Shown: positions 1 through 8,831 of the stretch, piece by piece
Layout: each line of letters starts with the position of its first letter
Numbering within the stretch: the first letter of the stretch is position 1
Notes under the pieces: model-generated
Seen by the model: the letters and a program-made list of their open reading frames with translations, nothing else
What the model was told of the DNA's origin: nothing
Databases searched by the model: none
NCBI RefSeq assembly: GCF_023101665.1
Contig: NZ_CP082161.1
Location: forward strand, 2,108,001 to 2,172,000
Origin: Bradyrhizobium sp. 195
GTDB lineage: Bacteria; Pseudomonadota; Alphaproteobacteria; Rhizobiales; Xanthobacteraceae
Reading direction: 5' to 3'
Length of the DNA: 64,000 nt
Made by a program: the position numbers and the translations under genes

Positions 1-1
1 C

Positions 2-316
2 GGCTCGGCCGAGCCGCGGCCCGAACTCATCCGCGTCATCGACAAGATCGGGCCGCTGCTGACGAAACGCCAGGGCATGATCATCGTCCGCGGCCATACC
101 GACAATCGGCCGTATCGTTCGGAGACTTACGACAATTGGCGGCTGTCGACCGCTCGTGCCCAGATGGCCTATTACATGCTGGTTCGCTCCGGCGTCGACG
201 CGCTGCGGATCGAGCATGTCGAAGGTTACGCCGACCGGCGGCCGAAGCTTCCGAATGATCCCGCTGCCGCGCAGAACCGCCGGATCGAGATCCTGATCCG
301 CGAGAAGCGCCCTTGA
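2..316 (+). CDS. motB: Flagellar motor protein MotB, C-terminal part (5' end outside window)
   Basis: Only the last 104 residues are visible. They form the OmpA/MotB peptidoglycan-binding domain: a RGHTDNRPY motif, then NWRLSTARAQ, then a terminal NRRIEILIR helix. MotB is the stator subunit that anchors the proton-driven motor to peptidoglycan. The transmembrane plug region lies upstream of the window. The stop codon overlaps the TTG start of motC, which indicates translational coupling. Family assignment is secure; MotB rather than another OmpA-like protein is chosen because motC and fliK follow, as in Sinorhizobium. Confidence 0.9.
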   Translation, partial: GSAEPRPELIRVIDKIGPLLTKRQGMIIVRGHTDNRPYRSETYDNWRLSTARAQMAYYMLVRSGVDALRIEHVEGYADRRPKLPNDPAAAQNRRIEILIREKRP

Positions 317-1485
317 TCAGGCCGCTGCTCTGCATCGCCCTGCTGCTCCTGCCGTTCACGGCCGCGAACGTGCTTGCCCAGCCCGCGCGCCAGCCGGGCG
401 AGCCTTATGAGCTCGTCCGCGCGCTGCAGGCGGTGCAGGACGGCATCGCCAACGGCGACACCGCCGCGCACGGCAGCCACGTCGCGCTGATCCGGCAGAT
501 CGGAGAAAAGTTTCTCGCCGCCGATCCCACCGTGTGGAGCAATCTGCAGAACAGTCAGGCCGTGGTCATCTATCTGCTCAGCGGCGGCGCCCCGCAACTC
601 GTCCGCAAGCTGCCGCGCGACAAGATGAACGTGGACGAGCGGCTGTTCAACGGTGCGCTCGCCTATGTCGAGGGTCGTCAAGAGGAGGCGAGGGAGCAGC
701 TCAAGGACGTCAAGCCGCGGACGCTTTCCTCGGGCCTCGGCGGACAGGTCGCGCTGGTCCAGGGCGCGTTGTTCGCGCGTGCCGAGGCATCGTTCGCGAT
801 CGAGCGCCTGGACGATGCGCGCCTGCTGCTGCCCGGCACGCTGGTGGAGGAGGCGGCGCTGCGGCGTGAGATCCTGCTGGTCGGGCAGGCGGAGGATTTC
901 GACAAGTTCGAGTTCCTGACGCTGGCCTATATCCGCCATTACCGCAACTCGATTTATGCCGGCGATTTCTGGCAGCGCTTCTCCACGGGGCTGACGCAAT
1001 CGAGCCTGGCGCTCGACGGGCGCCGCTTTGCGCGAATCGCTGCCCTGCTTGAGCAGATCGATCGCGCGAGCCGCCTCAAGCTCTATCTCGTGATCGCGCG
1101 CGCGGCGATGCTGCGCGGACAGCTGGCCGTGACGCGGCTTGCCGGCGAGCGGGCACTGACGCTCAGCGCCGACGCCTCCGCGGATCGCGAGCGGGCGCAT
1201 TTCTTTCGCGGCGCCTCGCGCGCGCTCACCGACGAATATGACGGTGGTCTCGCCGAGCTGAAGGCGCTCGACCGGTCGAAGCTGCCCGAGCGCGACGTCC
1301 CGCTGCTGAATGCCACGGTGCAGCTCGCGCTCGACATCCGCAAGCCGCTCCCGGGCGGCTCTACCGCCGCCAAGCCTCCGGCAACGCCGGCGCGTCTCGA
1401 TCTGGCGTCATCGACCGTGACGCTGGCGCGCGCGCAGAAGCAGCTCGGCGAACTCGAACTCCTCACCAGGGACCGCCGTCCATGA
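313..1485 (+). CDS. motC: MotC, periplasmic motility protein
   Basis: 390 residues with a clear signal peptide (about residues 1-23, LLCIALLLLPF core, cut near VLAQ). The rest is helical and repeat-like, as in the rhizobial MotC family, a periplasmic protein that works with MotB to let the stators turn. The start is a TTG at 313 overlapping the motB stop by 4 bp; the signal peptide begins directly there, which supports this choice. The end overlaps the fliK start by 4 bp. MotC is restricted to rhizobial-type motors, so it also types the whole cluster. Confidence 0.85.
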   Translation: MIRPLLCIALLLLPFTAANVLAQPARQPGEPYELVRALQAVQDGIANGDTAAHGSHVALIRQIGEKFLAADPTVWSNLQNSQAVVIYLLSGGAPQLVRKLPRDKMNVDERLFNGALAYVEGRQEEAREQLKDVKPRTLSSGLGGQVALVQGALFARAEASFAIERLDDARLLLPGTLVEEAALRREILLVGQAEDFDKFEFLTLAYIRHYRNSIYAGDFWQRFSTGLTQSSLALDGRRFARIAALLEQIDRASRLKLYLVIARAAMLRGQLAVTRLAGERALTLSADASADRERAHFFRGASRALTDEYDGGLAELKALDRSKLPERDVPLLNATVQLALDIRKPLPGGSTAAKPPATPARLDLASSTVTLARAQKQLGELELLTRDRRP

Positions 1486-2816
1486 CCAAGCTCACTGGAA
1501 CCTCCGGACAGCTTTTCTCGGGTCTCGCCGAGAGTCTCAACATGCGCGGGACGTCGCGTTCGGCAAAGAACGCCGGAGCGAAATCGCAGGGAAGCTCCTC
1601 GTTCAACGATCTGCTCCACACCGTCTCGAACCTCGCCAGGCAGGCCCTGAACGATGACGGCAGCGAGACGACCGCGAAGCTCGGAACGCTGCATACGCGT
1701 CCGGCTCATTCGACCGAGAAGGAGAGGACGAAGGACGCGGCGGTGCAGGAACACATCGTGGCATCCGAGCGAGCAAAGGCCACGGAGGAGCCTTCCGACA
1801 AGAAGACCGACAGATCGTCGGACAAGCTACGTCCGGTCGATCATGCCGCAGACGTCCAGGACCAGTCAGTCGTGGCCGTCGTGATCGGGCAGGAGATCGC
1901 TGCCGCGCCTGCCGCGAAGCCGCAAACGCAATCCGCGGGTAAGGACGCGACCGCGCGCGACGAGCGGTCCTCCACAACGAAGCGCGAGGTTCAGGGCGCG
2001 GACAAGGCGGCGACGGCCGATACCGCCCCATCCGGTGGCACGCCGACCGCCGCGCGCTCGCCGGCCGCGGCTTCGCCAGCGATCGCCGCGCCGCAATCGA
2101 CACCGACGCAAGGCGGTGAACCATCGAACGCAATGCCCGCGGCAGCCGGCTTCGAGGCGGTCACAGCCAATGTCGAGCGCGCTGCCAAGGCCTCGGGGCG
2201 TGACGCGCTGCCCGAGGCGACCAAGGTCACCGTGATCCAGCAGGAGACCCACCTGCCGCCCGCACAGTTCAACGCCCCGCAACAGGTCGCCAACGCGGTC
2301 GTCGCCGAGCTGAACGACACCGCAAGCCCCGCCGCGGCCGCAGCACCCGATCTCGCAGCGTCCCAGACCAACGCCCCGGATCAGCCGCTCAAGATCCTGA
2401 CCATCAATCTCGAGCCGCCCGCGCTCGGCAACGTCACCGTACGCCTTCGTCTCGTCGGCACTGAAGTGTCCGTCCATCTTGCGGCCGAGCGCAAGGATAC
2501 CAGTCAGATGCTGGACCAGCAGCGCGATCAGATCCGCGATCTCATGCAGTCGGCGGGCTATGTCGCCGACGTCGCGCCCGTCCAGCACGGCTCGATGGAC
2601 GGATTCCAGAGCGGCTCCGGCCAGTCGCAGCCGCAGCTCTCGGGCCAGCAACAACCCTCGTCGCAATCGCAAGGAACGTTCGGCGGCGCCGGCACGTCGT
2701 CGGGACAGTCCGAGGGTGGCGCCAGACAGGCGCGGCAGGAGCGCGAGTCCAACCAGGAGACGCGTCATGACCAGGACATGGGCCAGCAAAATCGTCGCGG
2801 CCCTGTTTATCTGTAA
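1482..2816 (+). CDS. fliK: Flagellar hook-length control protein FliK (MotD)
   Basis: 444 residues. The first ~300 are low complexity (Ala, Thr, Ser, Lys, Gln), typical of the FliK ruler region. Residues about 300-370 form the conserved FliK C-terminal domain: the LEPPALGNVTVRLRL stretch followed by an amphipathic helix (MLDQQRDQIRDLMQSAGY). The tail is Gln/Ser rich. FliK switches the export gate from hook to filament substrates. In rhizobia this gene was first named motD and sits after motC, as here. The ATG overlaps the motC stop by 4 bp, and the 3' end overlaps the next gene by 50 bp. Confidence 0.88.
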   Translation: MTKLTGTSGQLFSGLAESLNMRGTSRSAKNAGAKSQGSSSFNDLLHTVSNLARQALNDDGSETTAKLGTLHTRPAHSTEKERTKDAAVQEHIVASERAKATEEPSDKKTDRSSDKLRPVDHAADVQDQSVVAVVIGQEIAAAPAAKPQTQSAGKDATARDERSSTTKREVQGADKAATADTAPSGGTPTAARSPAAASPAIAAPQSTPTQGGEPSNAMPAAAGFEAVTANVERAAKASGRDALPEATKVTVIQQETHLPPAQFNAPQQVANAVVAELNDTASPAAAAAPDLAASQTNAPDQPLKILTINLEPPALGNVTVRLRLVGTEVSVHLAAERKDTSQMLDQQRDQIRDLMQSAGYVADVAPVQHGSMDGFQSGSGQSQPQLSGQQQPSSQSQGTFGGAGTSSGQSEGGARQARQERESNQETRHDQDMGQQNRRGPVYL

Positions 2817-3348
2817 CGCTGGCACCGTGGCGGCGGCGACCGACAACTCGCGCCCGTGCGAGCGCGAGATGGCACGCGCGGCCCAGCAGCACGGGATCCC
2901 GCTCGGCATTCTCTATGCGGTCGGCCTCACCGAGACCGGGCGGCGCGGCGCGCTGCATCCTTTCGCGCTCGGGGCCGACGGCCAGACCGTGTTCGCCAAG
3001 GGGATCGACGACGCAATGGCGAATTTCGAGGCGATGCGGGCCAAGGGGATCAAGTTGATCGACCTCGGTTGCATGCAGATCAACCACTATTATCACGGCG
3101 ACAAGTTCGCTTCGGTGCGCGCGATGTTCGATCCCGCCAGAAACGTCGACTATGCGGCGCGCTTCCTGAAAGAACTGAAGCAGCGCGAGGGCAGCTGGAC
3201 CATGGCGGTCGCGCGCTACAATGCCGGCCCCAACAACCAGCCGGCGCAGAAGCGCTACGTCTGTCACATCGTCGCTCATCTCGTATCGAGCGGCTTTGGT
3301 GCCTGGACCGACAAGGCGCGCTCGTTCTGTCAGCCGAAAACGACATGA
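2767..3348 (+). CDS. Lytic transglycosylase (SLT family) of the flagellar cluster
   Basis: 193 residues with a signal peptide (about 1-23). SLT/goose-lysozyme fold motifs are present: catalytic Glu in GLTETG (about E56), GCMQINHYY (about 101-109) and AVARYNAGP (about 147-155). It probably opens the murein layer so the rod can pass. The ATG at 2767 lies inside fliK, giving a 50-bp overlap; an in-frame open stretch reaches further upstream, but the signal peptide fixes this start. The cluster's FlgJ lacks a muramidase domain, so this enzyme is a natural partner for it. Confidence 0.85.
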   Translation: MTRTWASKIVAALFICNAGTVAAATDNSRPCEREMARAAQQHGIPLGILYAVGLTETGRRGALHPFALGADGQTVFAKGIDDAMANFEAMRAKGIKLIDLGCMQINHYYHGDKFASVRAMFDPARNVDYAARFLKELKQREGSWTMAVARYNAGPNNQPAQKRYVCHIVAHLVSSGFGAWTDKARSFCQPKTT

Positions 3349-3424
3349 CGACGTGAAGTTGTGCATGGTTCCCAACCATCAGCCCCGCGCAAGCAAGATC
3401 CCCCATTGTAACTGCAACCTACCA

Positions 3425-3431
3425 AAGGAGC
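3425..3431 (+). promoter_or_regulatory. Ribosome binding site of flgE
   Basis: A strong Shine-Dalgarno (aaggag) sits 8 bases before the flgE ATG after a 90-bp gap. It is much better than the sites of the overlapping neighbours, as expected for an abundantly made hook protein. The gap itself may hold a promoter, but no clear box is visible. Confidence 0.6.
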
Positions 3432-3438
3432 CCACTTC

Positions 3439-4671
3439 ATGAGCCTGTATGGTGTTATGCGCACCGGCGTTTCCGGGATGAGCGCGCAGTCCAACAAGCT
3501 GTCGACGGTTTCGGACAACATCGCGAACGTCAACACCACCGGTTACAAGCGGGCTTCGACGGAATTCTCCTCGCTGATCCTGAAGAGCGGCTCTGGCAAT
3601 TACGACTCCGGCGCTGTCGAGACGACAGTCCGTTACGCCATCAGCGACCCCGGACATACCCAGTTCACGACGTCGTCCACGGACCTTGCCGTACAAGGTA
3701 ACGGCTTCTTCGTGGTCTCGAACGCCAACAATACGCAGCAGTTCCTGACGCGAGCCGGCTCGTTCGTGCCGGACAGCCAGGGCAATCTGGTCAATGCGGC
3801 CGGCTACTACCTTCTGGGTCAGCCTGGCCTCGTGACCAACTTCTCGCAGAACAGCCTGGCGGGAATGCAGATCGTGAACATTGCCCAGGTCTCGCAGGTG
3901 CCCGTGCCGTCGACCGCGGGCACCCTGACGACCGGCAATCTGGATCCGAAGGCGGCTGTCATTGCCGGTCCCCCCGGTCCAGCATCATATTCATCGAAGA
4001 GCTCGATCGTCGCCTACAACAACATCGGTCAGGCCGTCACGCTCGACGTCTATATGTCTCACACCGCGACGGCTGCCGGCTTGGATACCTGGCAGGTTCA
4101 AGTCTATAATTCCGCGACGGGTACCTCGCTCGCCCCCGCCACCACTTTCACCTTCGACACCACCGCGGCCGGAAAGGGCGCGCTGGCCGCAGCGAGCCCG
4201 ACGGGTCTCACCGTGACCGTCCCGGGCGGCGCCGCGCTGACCATGGATCTGTCGAACATGACGCAGGTCGGCGCCGACTTCAGCTTCAAGGCGACCGTCA
4301 ATGGCAGCGTGCCCGCGGCGATCGACAAGGTCGATGTCGACGAGGGCGGCCACGTGACGGCGATCCTCAAGAACGGGCAGCAGCTGACGCTCTACACGAT
4401 CATGCTCGCCGACGTCGCGAGCCCAGACAATCTGACGCCCGAGCCGGGAAACGTCTATTCGACCAACATGAATTCCGGCAATGCGCAGGCCGGGAATGCC
4501 GGCACCGGCGGGCTGGGCACGATCCAGTCCGGCGCGCTGGAAGACTCCAACGTCGATCTCGCGGACGAACTCACCGGGATGATCGAGGCGCAGCGCGGCT
4601 TCACCGCTAACTCGAAATCGTTCCAGACAGGCGCCGACCTGCTCGACGTCGTCGTCAACCTGAAGCGCTGA
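3439..4671 (+). CDS. flgE: Flagellar hook protein FlgE
   Basis: 410 residues. The N terminus has the rod/hook signature (SGMSAQSNKLSTVSDNIANVNTTGYKR, residues about 13-39), the middle carries the hook D1/D2 insert, and the C terminus ends in the paired helix (TGMIEAQRGFTANSKSFQTG). FlgE polymerises into the universal joint outside the outer membrane. Followed after 34 bp by flgK, the first hook-filament junction protein. Length and motif order fit FlgE rather than FlgF or FlgG (about 250 residues). Confidence 0.95.
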   Translation: MSLYGVMRTGVSGMSAQSNKLSTVSDNIANVNTTGYKRASTEFSSLILKSGSGNYDSGAVETTVRYAISDPGHTQFTTSSTDLAVQGNGFFVVSNANNTQQFLTRAGSFVPDSQGNLVNAAGYYLLGQPGLVTNFSQNSLAGMQIVNIAQVSQVPVPSTAGTLTTGNLDPKAAVIAGPPGPASYSSKSSIVAYNNIGQAVTLDVYMSHTATAAGLDTWQVQVYNSATGTSLAPATTFTFDTTAAGKGALAAASPTGLTVTVPGGAALTMDLSNMTQVGADFSFKATVNGSVPAAIDKVDVDEGGHVTAILKNGQQLTLYTIMLADVASPDNLTPEPGNVYSTNMNSGNAQAGNAGTGGLGTIQSGALEDSNVDLADELTGMIEAQRGFTANSKSFQTGADLLDVVVNLKR

Positions 4672-4705
4672 ATTCTTCAGCGCTCACCCCGGGCAAGAGC
4701 AGATC

Positions 4706-6184
4706 ATGTCCCTTACCGCCGCTCTCGACTCCGCTCGCGCTTCGCTCAAGGCGTCGGGCGTCCAGTCGTCGACGATCTCGCGCAATATCGCCGGGGCCAG
4801 TGCCGCCGGCTATTCGCGCAAGATCGCCGTGCTGGACAACCTCCCCGGCGCCGGCGTCTATGTCGCGGCGATCCAGCGCGCGGCCAGTTCCGGCCTCTAT
4901 TCAAACGTTCTGACCGCGACGTCGTCGTCTGCCAAGCAGAGCGTGATCTATGACGGTCTGCAGAAGATCGCGACCGCGACGGTGGACGATCCCGAGCTCG
5001 AACAGTCGCCGACCGCCCAGCTCAACAAGCTCAAGCAGGCGCTGCAGCAATTCGCCAATTCCACCGACAATGCGACCCTTGCGCAGGCCGCCGTGACGTC
5101 CGCCAAGGATATGGTGACGACGCTCAACCAGGCCACCAAGACCGTGCAGTCGGTTCGCGAGGGAGCGGACGCGGACATGGCGACGTCGGTCGCCAACATC
5201 AACCAGCTCCTCACCCAGTTCCAGACCGTCAACACCGCGATCGTGAAGGGCACGATTACCGGCGACGACGTCACCGACTATCTCGACCAGCGCGACAGCA
5301 TCGTCTCGAGGCTGTCGCAGGAAGTCGGCGTCACCATGTCGCTGCGTCCCAATGGCGATGCGGCGCTCTATGCCGACAGCGGCGTCGTGCTGTTCGACAA
5401 GACCGCGCGGACAGTGAGCTTTGCGCCGACCAACGCCTACACCGCCGGCACCACGGGCAATGCCGTCTTCATCGACGGCGTGCCGGTGACCGGGGCCAAT
5501 TCCGTCATGCCGCTCAAGTCCGGCAAGCTCGCCGGCCTTGCCCAGCTGCGCGACAAGGACACGGTCACGTATCAGAGCCAGCTCGACGAAATCGCGCGCG
5601 GCCTGATCGACGCCTTCAAGGAACGCGACCAGTCGGCTGTGCCGACGCTGGCGGACAGGCCCGGTCTGTTCACCTATCCCGGCGCGCCGACGATGCCCGC
5701 GAGCGCCACGATCTCGGTCGGCCTCGCCGGTACGATCGCGGTTGCCGCCTCGGTCGATCCGGCCGCGGGCGGAAACCCGAACCTGCTGCGCGACGGCGCG
5801 ATCAGCGGCCTTCCCGCGTATAATTACAACACGACCGGCAACGCTGGCTTCTCGACGCGGCTCCAGCAGCTCATCAACAACATGAACGCGCCGCAGCCGT
5901 TCGACGTCACGGCTCAGGGCAAGCCGAGCGGCAGCGTGATCGAGTTCGCCTCGTCCTCGGCGAGCTGGATTGAAAGCCATCGCAAGACCGCCGACGACAA
6001 CGTCCAGTACCAGAACACGCTGCTCGACCGCAGCACCGCGGCGCTGTCCAACGTCAGTGGCGTCAACATGGACGACGAGATGTCATTGATGCTCCAGGTC
6101 GAGCGCACTTATTCGGCCTCGTCGAAGATCATCTCGACCGTCGACGAGATGTTGCAGAGCCTGCTGGCTGCCGTGGGGAATTAA
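4706..6184 (+). CDS. flgK: Hook-associated protein 1, FlgK
   Basis: 492 residues. It starts with the axial-protein N-helix (LDSARASLKASGVQSSTISRNIA) and ends with the matching C-helix (NMDDEMSLMLQVERTYSASSKIISTVDEML). It forms the junction between hook and filament and is exported by the flagellar type III gate. It lies 3 bp from flgL, so the two are co-translated. Length is within the family range. Confidence 0.93.
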   Translation: MSLTAALDSARASLKASGVQSSTISRNIAGASAAGYSRKIAVLDNLPGAGVYVAAIQRAASSGLYSNVLTATSSSAKQSVIYDGLQKIATATVDDPELEQSPTAQLNKLKQALQQFANSTDNATLAQAAVTSAKDMVTTLNQATKTVQSVREGADADMATSVANINQLLTQFQTVNTAIVKGTITGDDVTDYLDQRDSIVSRLSQEVGVTMSLRPNGDAALYADSGVVLFDKTARTVSFAPTNAYTAGTTGNAVFIDGVPVTGANSVMPLKSGKLAGLAQLRDKDTVTYQSQLDEIARGLIDAFKERDQSAVPTLADRPGLFTYPGAPTMPASATISVGLAGTIAVAASVDPAAGGNPNLLRDGAISGLPAYNYNTTGNAGFSTRLQQLINNMNAPQPFDVTAQGKPSGSVIEFASSSASWIESHRKTADDNVQYQNTLLDRSTAALSNVSGVNMDDEMSLMLQVERTYSASSKIISTVDEMLQSLLAAVGN

Positions 6185-6187
6185 GTC

Positions 6188-7246
6188 ATGATGAGCGCCA
6201 ACTACATCTCGACCCTGATGCTGTCGTCGTCGTTGAGGTCGTCGATCACGAACAACCAGGCTGCGCTGACCAAGGCCTCGAAGGAGGCGACCACCGGCCG
6301 TTTCGCCGATATCGGCCTCGAGCTCGGCACAGGGACGGGCCGCGATGTGGCGCTGCGGGCCGATTTCAACTTCGCCGATCAGCTGGTCGACACCAACGAG
6401 CTGGTTTCGGGACGCCTCGACGTGACCCAGAACCGCATCACGCAGCTCGGCACGACCGCCTCGGAATTCCTCAAGAACCTGATCGCGGCCCGCGACGCCG
6501 ACAGCGGCGCGAAGATCATCCTGCCGAGCGCGTCCGCGAATCTACAGGACCTCATCGGCGCGCTCAACGTCTCCTACAATGGGTCGTATCTGTTCGGCGG
6601 CATCAATACGCAGACCGTGCCGATCGCAAACTACGTGTCCGGTTCAACCAGCAAGAATGCCCTCGACGCGGATTTCGCAGCGGCTCCGCCCGCGGGCTTC
6701 GGCTTCCCGCAGTCCTCGGCCAGCGTGAGCACGATCACGCCGGCGCAGATGCAGAACTTCCTCGACAACACCCTCGATCCCGAGTTCGCAAGCCCGGCCT
6801 GGAACACCAATTGGTCGTCGGCCACGGACCAGACGCTGTCGAGCCGCATCTCCACGACTGAGGTCGTCGACAGCTCGGTCAGCGCCAACCAGCCCGGCTT
6901 CCGCAAGCTCGCCGAGGCCTACACCATGCTCACCGACCTCGGAAACACCAGCCTGAGCAAGGACACGTTTCAGGTCGTCGTCGACAAGGCCATCGGTCTC
7001 GTCAGCGGCGCGATCAACGATCTCGCTGTGCTCGGCGGTACCGTCGGCTCGATCCAGCAGCGGGTCACCGGCGCATCCGAGAAGCTGAAGATCCAGAAGG
7101 ACATCCTCAACAACCAGATCGTCAAGCTGGAGGCGGTCGACCCGACCGAGGCCTCGGTCCGCGTCAACACCTTGCAGACCCAGATCAAGACGGCGCTCGC
7201 GCTGACCTCGCAGCTCCAGCAGATCAGCCTCATCAACTATCTCTAA
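6188..7246 (+). CDS. flgL: Hook-associated protein 3, FlgL
   Basis: 352 residues, flagellin-like: an N-terminal helix containing LRSSITNNQAALTKASKEATTGR and a C-terminal helix containing ASVRVNTLQTQIKTALALTSQLQQISLINYL. It is the second junction protein, between FlgK and the flagellin filament. Two tandem ATGs (6188 and 6191) are possible starts. Gene order flgK-flgL-flaF-flbT matches other rhizobia. No flagellin gene itself is in the window. Confidence 0.92.
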   Translation: MMSANYISTLMLSSSLRSSITNNQAALTKASKEATTGRFADIGLELGTGTGRDVALRADFNFADQLVDTNELVSGRLDVTQNRITQLGTTASEFLKNLIAARDADSGAKIILPSASANLQDLIGALNVSYNGSYLFGGINTQTVPIANYVSGSTSKNALDADFAAAPPAGFGFPQSSASVSTITPAQMQNFLDNTLDPEFASPAWNTNWSSATDQTLSSRISTTEVVDSSVSANQPGFRKLAEAYTMLTDLGNTSLSKDTFQVVVDKAIGLVSGAINDLAVLGGTVGSIQQRVTGASEKLKIQKDILNNQIVKLEAVDPTEASVRVNTLQTQIKTALALTSQLQQISLINYL

Positions 7247-7301
7247 AGTCGGGCTCGCAACCTTTGTCCTGTTATTCGGTCTCCTGCGCAGAGTGGTTCT
7301 G

Positions 7302-7646
7302 ATGACGTTTGAAGCCTATGAAGCGGTCGTCGACGAGAGTGGTTTCGAGGCGCGGGGCCGCGAGCGGCAGGCACTCAGCCTCGGCATCGACCGGCTCGAA
7401 CGTCTCCAGAAGGGCCTCTTCAGCCTCGAGGATCTGGTCGAGAGCCTGCTCTATGTGCGGCGGCTGTGGACCATCTTCATCGAGGATCTCTCGCACCCGG
7501 AAAACGGGCTGCCGGACAAGCTGCGCGCCGACATCATCTCGATCGGCCTGTGGGTCGTCAAGGAAGCCGACCGCCTTCGCGAGGAGCGATCGAACGACGT
7601 GATGCAGCTCATCGAAATCAACCGCCTGATCCGAGACGCCCTTTGA
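7302..7646 (+). CDS. flaF: Flagellar biosynthesis regulator FlaF
   Basis: 114 residues from the ATG at 7302; a GTG three codons upstream (7293) is an alternative. Small, all-helical and acidic, with the FlaF features SLGIDRLERLQKG and LPDKLRADIISIGLWVVKEADRL. In Caulobacter and Brucella FlaF is needed for flagellin production and acts opposite to FlbT. The stop overlaps the flbT start (ATGA), so the two counteracting regulators are coupled. Confidence 0.88.
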   Translation: MTFEAYEAVVDESGFEARGRERQALSLGIDRLERLQKGLFSLEDLVESLLYVRRLWTIFIEDLSHPENGLPDKLRADIISIGLWVVKEADRLREERSNDVMQLIEINRLIRDAL

Positions 7647-8056
7647 TGAAAGTCTCCTTGCGGGCAGGCGAACGGATCTACATCAACGGTGCGGTGCTGC
7701 GCGTGGACCGCAAGGTCTCCGTCGAGCTCGTCAACGACGTGATGTTCCTGCTCGAAGGGCAGGTCATGCAGGCCTCCGACGCCACCACGGCGCTGCGGCA
7801 GCTCTACTTCATCGTCCAGCTCATGCTGATGAACCCGACCGACATCCGCGATGCCGCGGCGCTCTACGCGCAGCATCACGCGGCCCTGTGTGCCGTGTGC
7901 GAGAGCCGCGAGATGCTGGACGGACTTGGCGCGGTCGACGAACTGGTCGAGGCGACCCGCTACTTCGAGGCGCTCAAGCGGATCCGGGCCTTGTTCCCGG
8001 TGGAACAGGCGATCCTGGCCGGCGCCGCGACCCATTCCCCATTCGAGGCTGCCTGA
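7646..8056 (+). CDS. flbT: Flagellin mRNA regulator FlbT
   Basis: 136 residues. The N terminus (MKVSLRAGERIYINGAVLRVDRK) is the family hallmark, a small beta domain, followed by a helical part. FlbT binds flagellin mRNA leaders and controls flagellin translation or stability after hook completion. The ATG at 7646 overlaps the flaF stop. It is followed by flgD after 16 bp. Confidence 0.9.
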   Translation: MKVSLRAGERIYINGAVLRVDRKVSVELVNDVMFLLEGQVMQASDATTALRQLYFIVQLMLMNPTDIRDAAALYAQHHAALCAVCESREMLDGLGAVDELVEATRYFEALKRIRALFPVEQAILAGAATHSPFEAA

Positions 8057-8072
8057 CAGCGGAGAGAGTTAC

Positions 8073-8492
8073 ATGAACGTCCCCAGCGCGACCGACGCGA
8101 CCGGCAAGTCCAATTCGGCCGGCCCCACCACGACGACGTCGAGCAACGGCGTCGACTACAATACGTTTCTTCAGCTTCTCGTCGCCGAAATGAAGAACCA
8201 GGACCCGACCAATCCGATGGACACCTCGCAATATATGAGCCAGTTCGCCCAGCTCTCGACGGTCGAGCAGGCGATGCAGACCAATTCGAAGCTGGACGCG
8301 CTGCTATCCTCGCAGTCGTTGTCGCAGGCCAACGGCCTGATCGGGAAGACCGTCAGCTTCACCGACTCCACCGGTGCCAGCTTCAGCGGCAAGGTCGTTT
8401 CCGTCGCCATCAACAGCGACGGCTCCATCGCGACCCTCGAGAACGGCACCAAGGTCGCGGTCGGACCCGGACTCACGATCAGCCAGTCATGA
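8073..8492 (+). CDS. flgD: Hook-capping scaffold protein FlgD
   Basis: 139 residues, the short alphaproteobacterial form. Residues about 25-70 hold the conserved block (VDYNTFLQLLVAEMKNQDP, then MDTSQYMSQFAQLSTVEQA). The usual C-terminal FNIII/Tudor part is reduced to a single small beta domain. It caps the growing hook during FlgE assembly. A good Shine-Dalgarno (ggagag) precedes the ATG. The last 4 bp overlap fliQ. Confidence 0.93.
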   Translation: MNVPSATDATGKSNSAGPTTTTSSNGVDYNTFLQLLVAEMKNQDPTNPMDTSQYMSQFAQLSTVEQAMQTNSKLDALLSSQSLSQANGLIGKTVSFTDSTGASFSGKVVSVAINSDGSIATLENGTKVAVGPGLTISQS

Positions 8493-8755
8493 ACGAACGG
8501 GACGCTCTCGATATCGTCCAGGCGGCGATCTGGACCATCATCGTCGCCTCCGGACCCGCGGTCGGTGCCGCGATGCTGGTCGGCACCGTCATCGCGCTGA
8601 TCCAGGCCTTGACCCAGATCCAGGAGGTGACGCTGACCTTCGTTCCGAAGATCATCGTCATTCTGCTGGTCGTTGCCGTCTCCGGCTCCTTCATCGGCGC
8701 CCATCTCTCCACCTTCACCGAGATGGTTTATTCGCATATCGAGCGCGGCTTCTGA
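8489..8755 (+). CDS. fliQ: Flagellar export gate protein FliQ
   Basis: 88 residues with two transmembrane segments (about 17-40 and 50-75) separated by LIQALTQIQEVTLTFVPK, the FliQ signature. With FliP and FliR it makes the export pore of the flagellar type III apparatus in the inner membrane. The ATGA overlap with flgD couples a substrate to the export gate. fliP is not in the window. Confidence 0.93.
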   Translation: MNERDALDIVQAAIWTIIVASGPAVGAAMLVGTVIALIQALTQIQEVTLTFVPKIIVILLVVAVSGSFIGAHLSTFTEMVYSHIERGF

Positions 8756-8831
8756 TCCGGACAGGTCCGGCCACCACCCTCGCGTAAGCTTTGCGCGGCA
8801 GATTGCGGGCCGACCCCTCCGCCGGTGACCC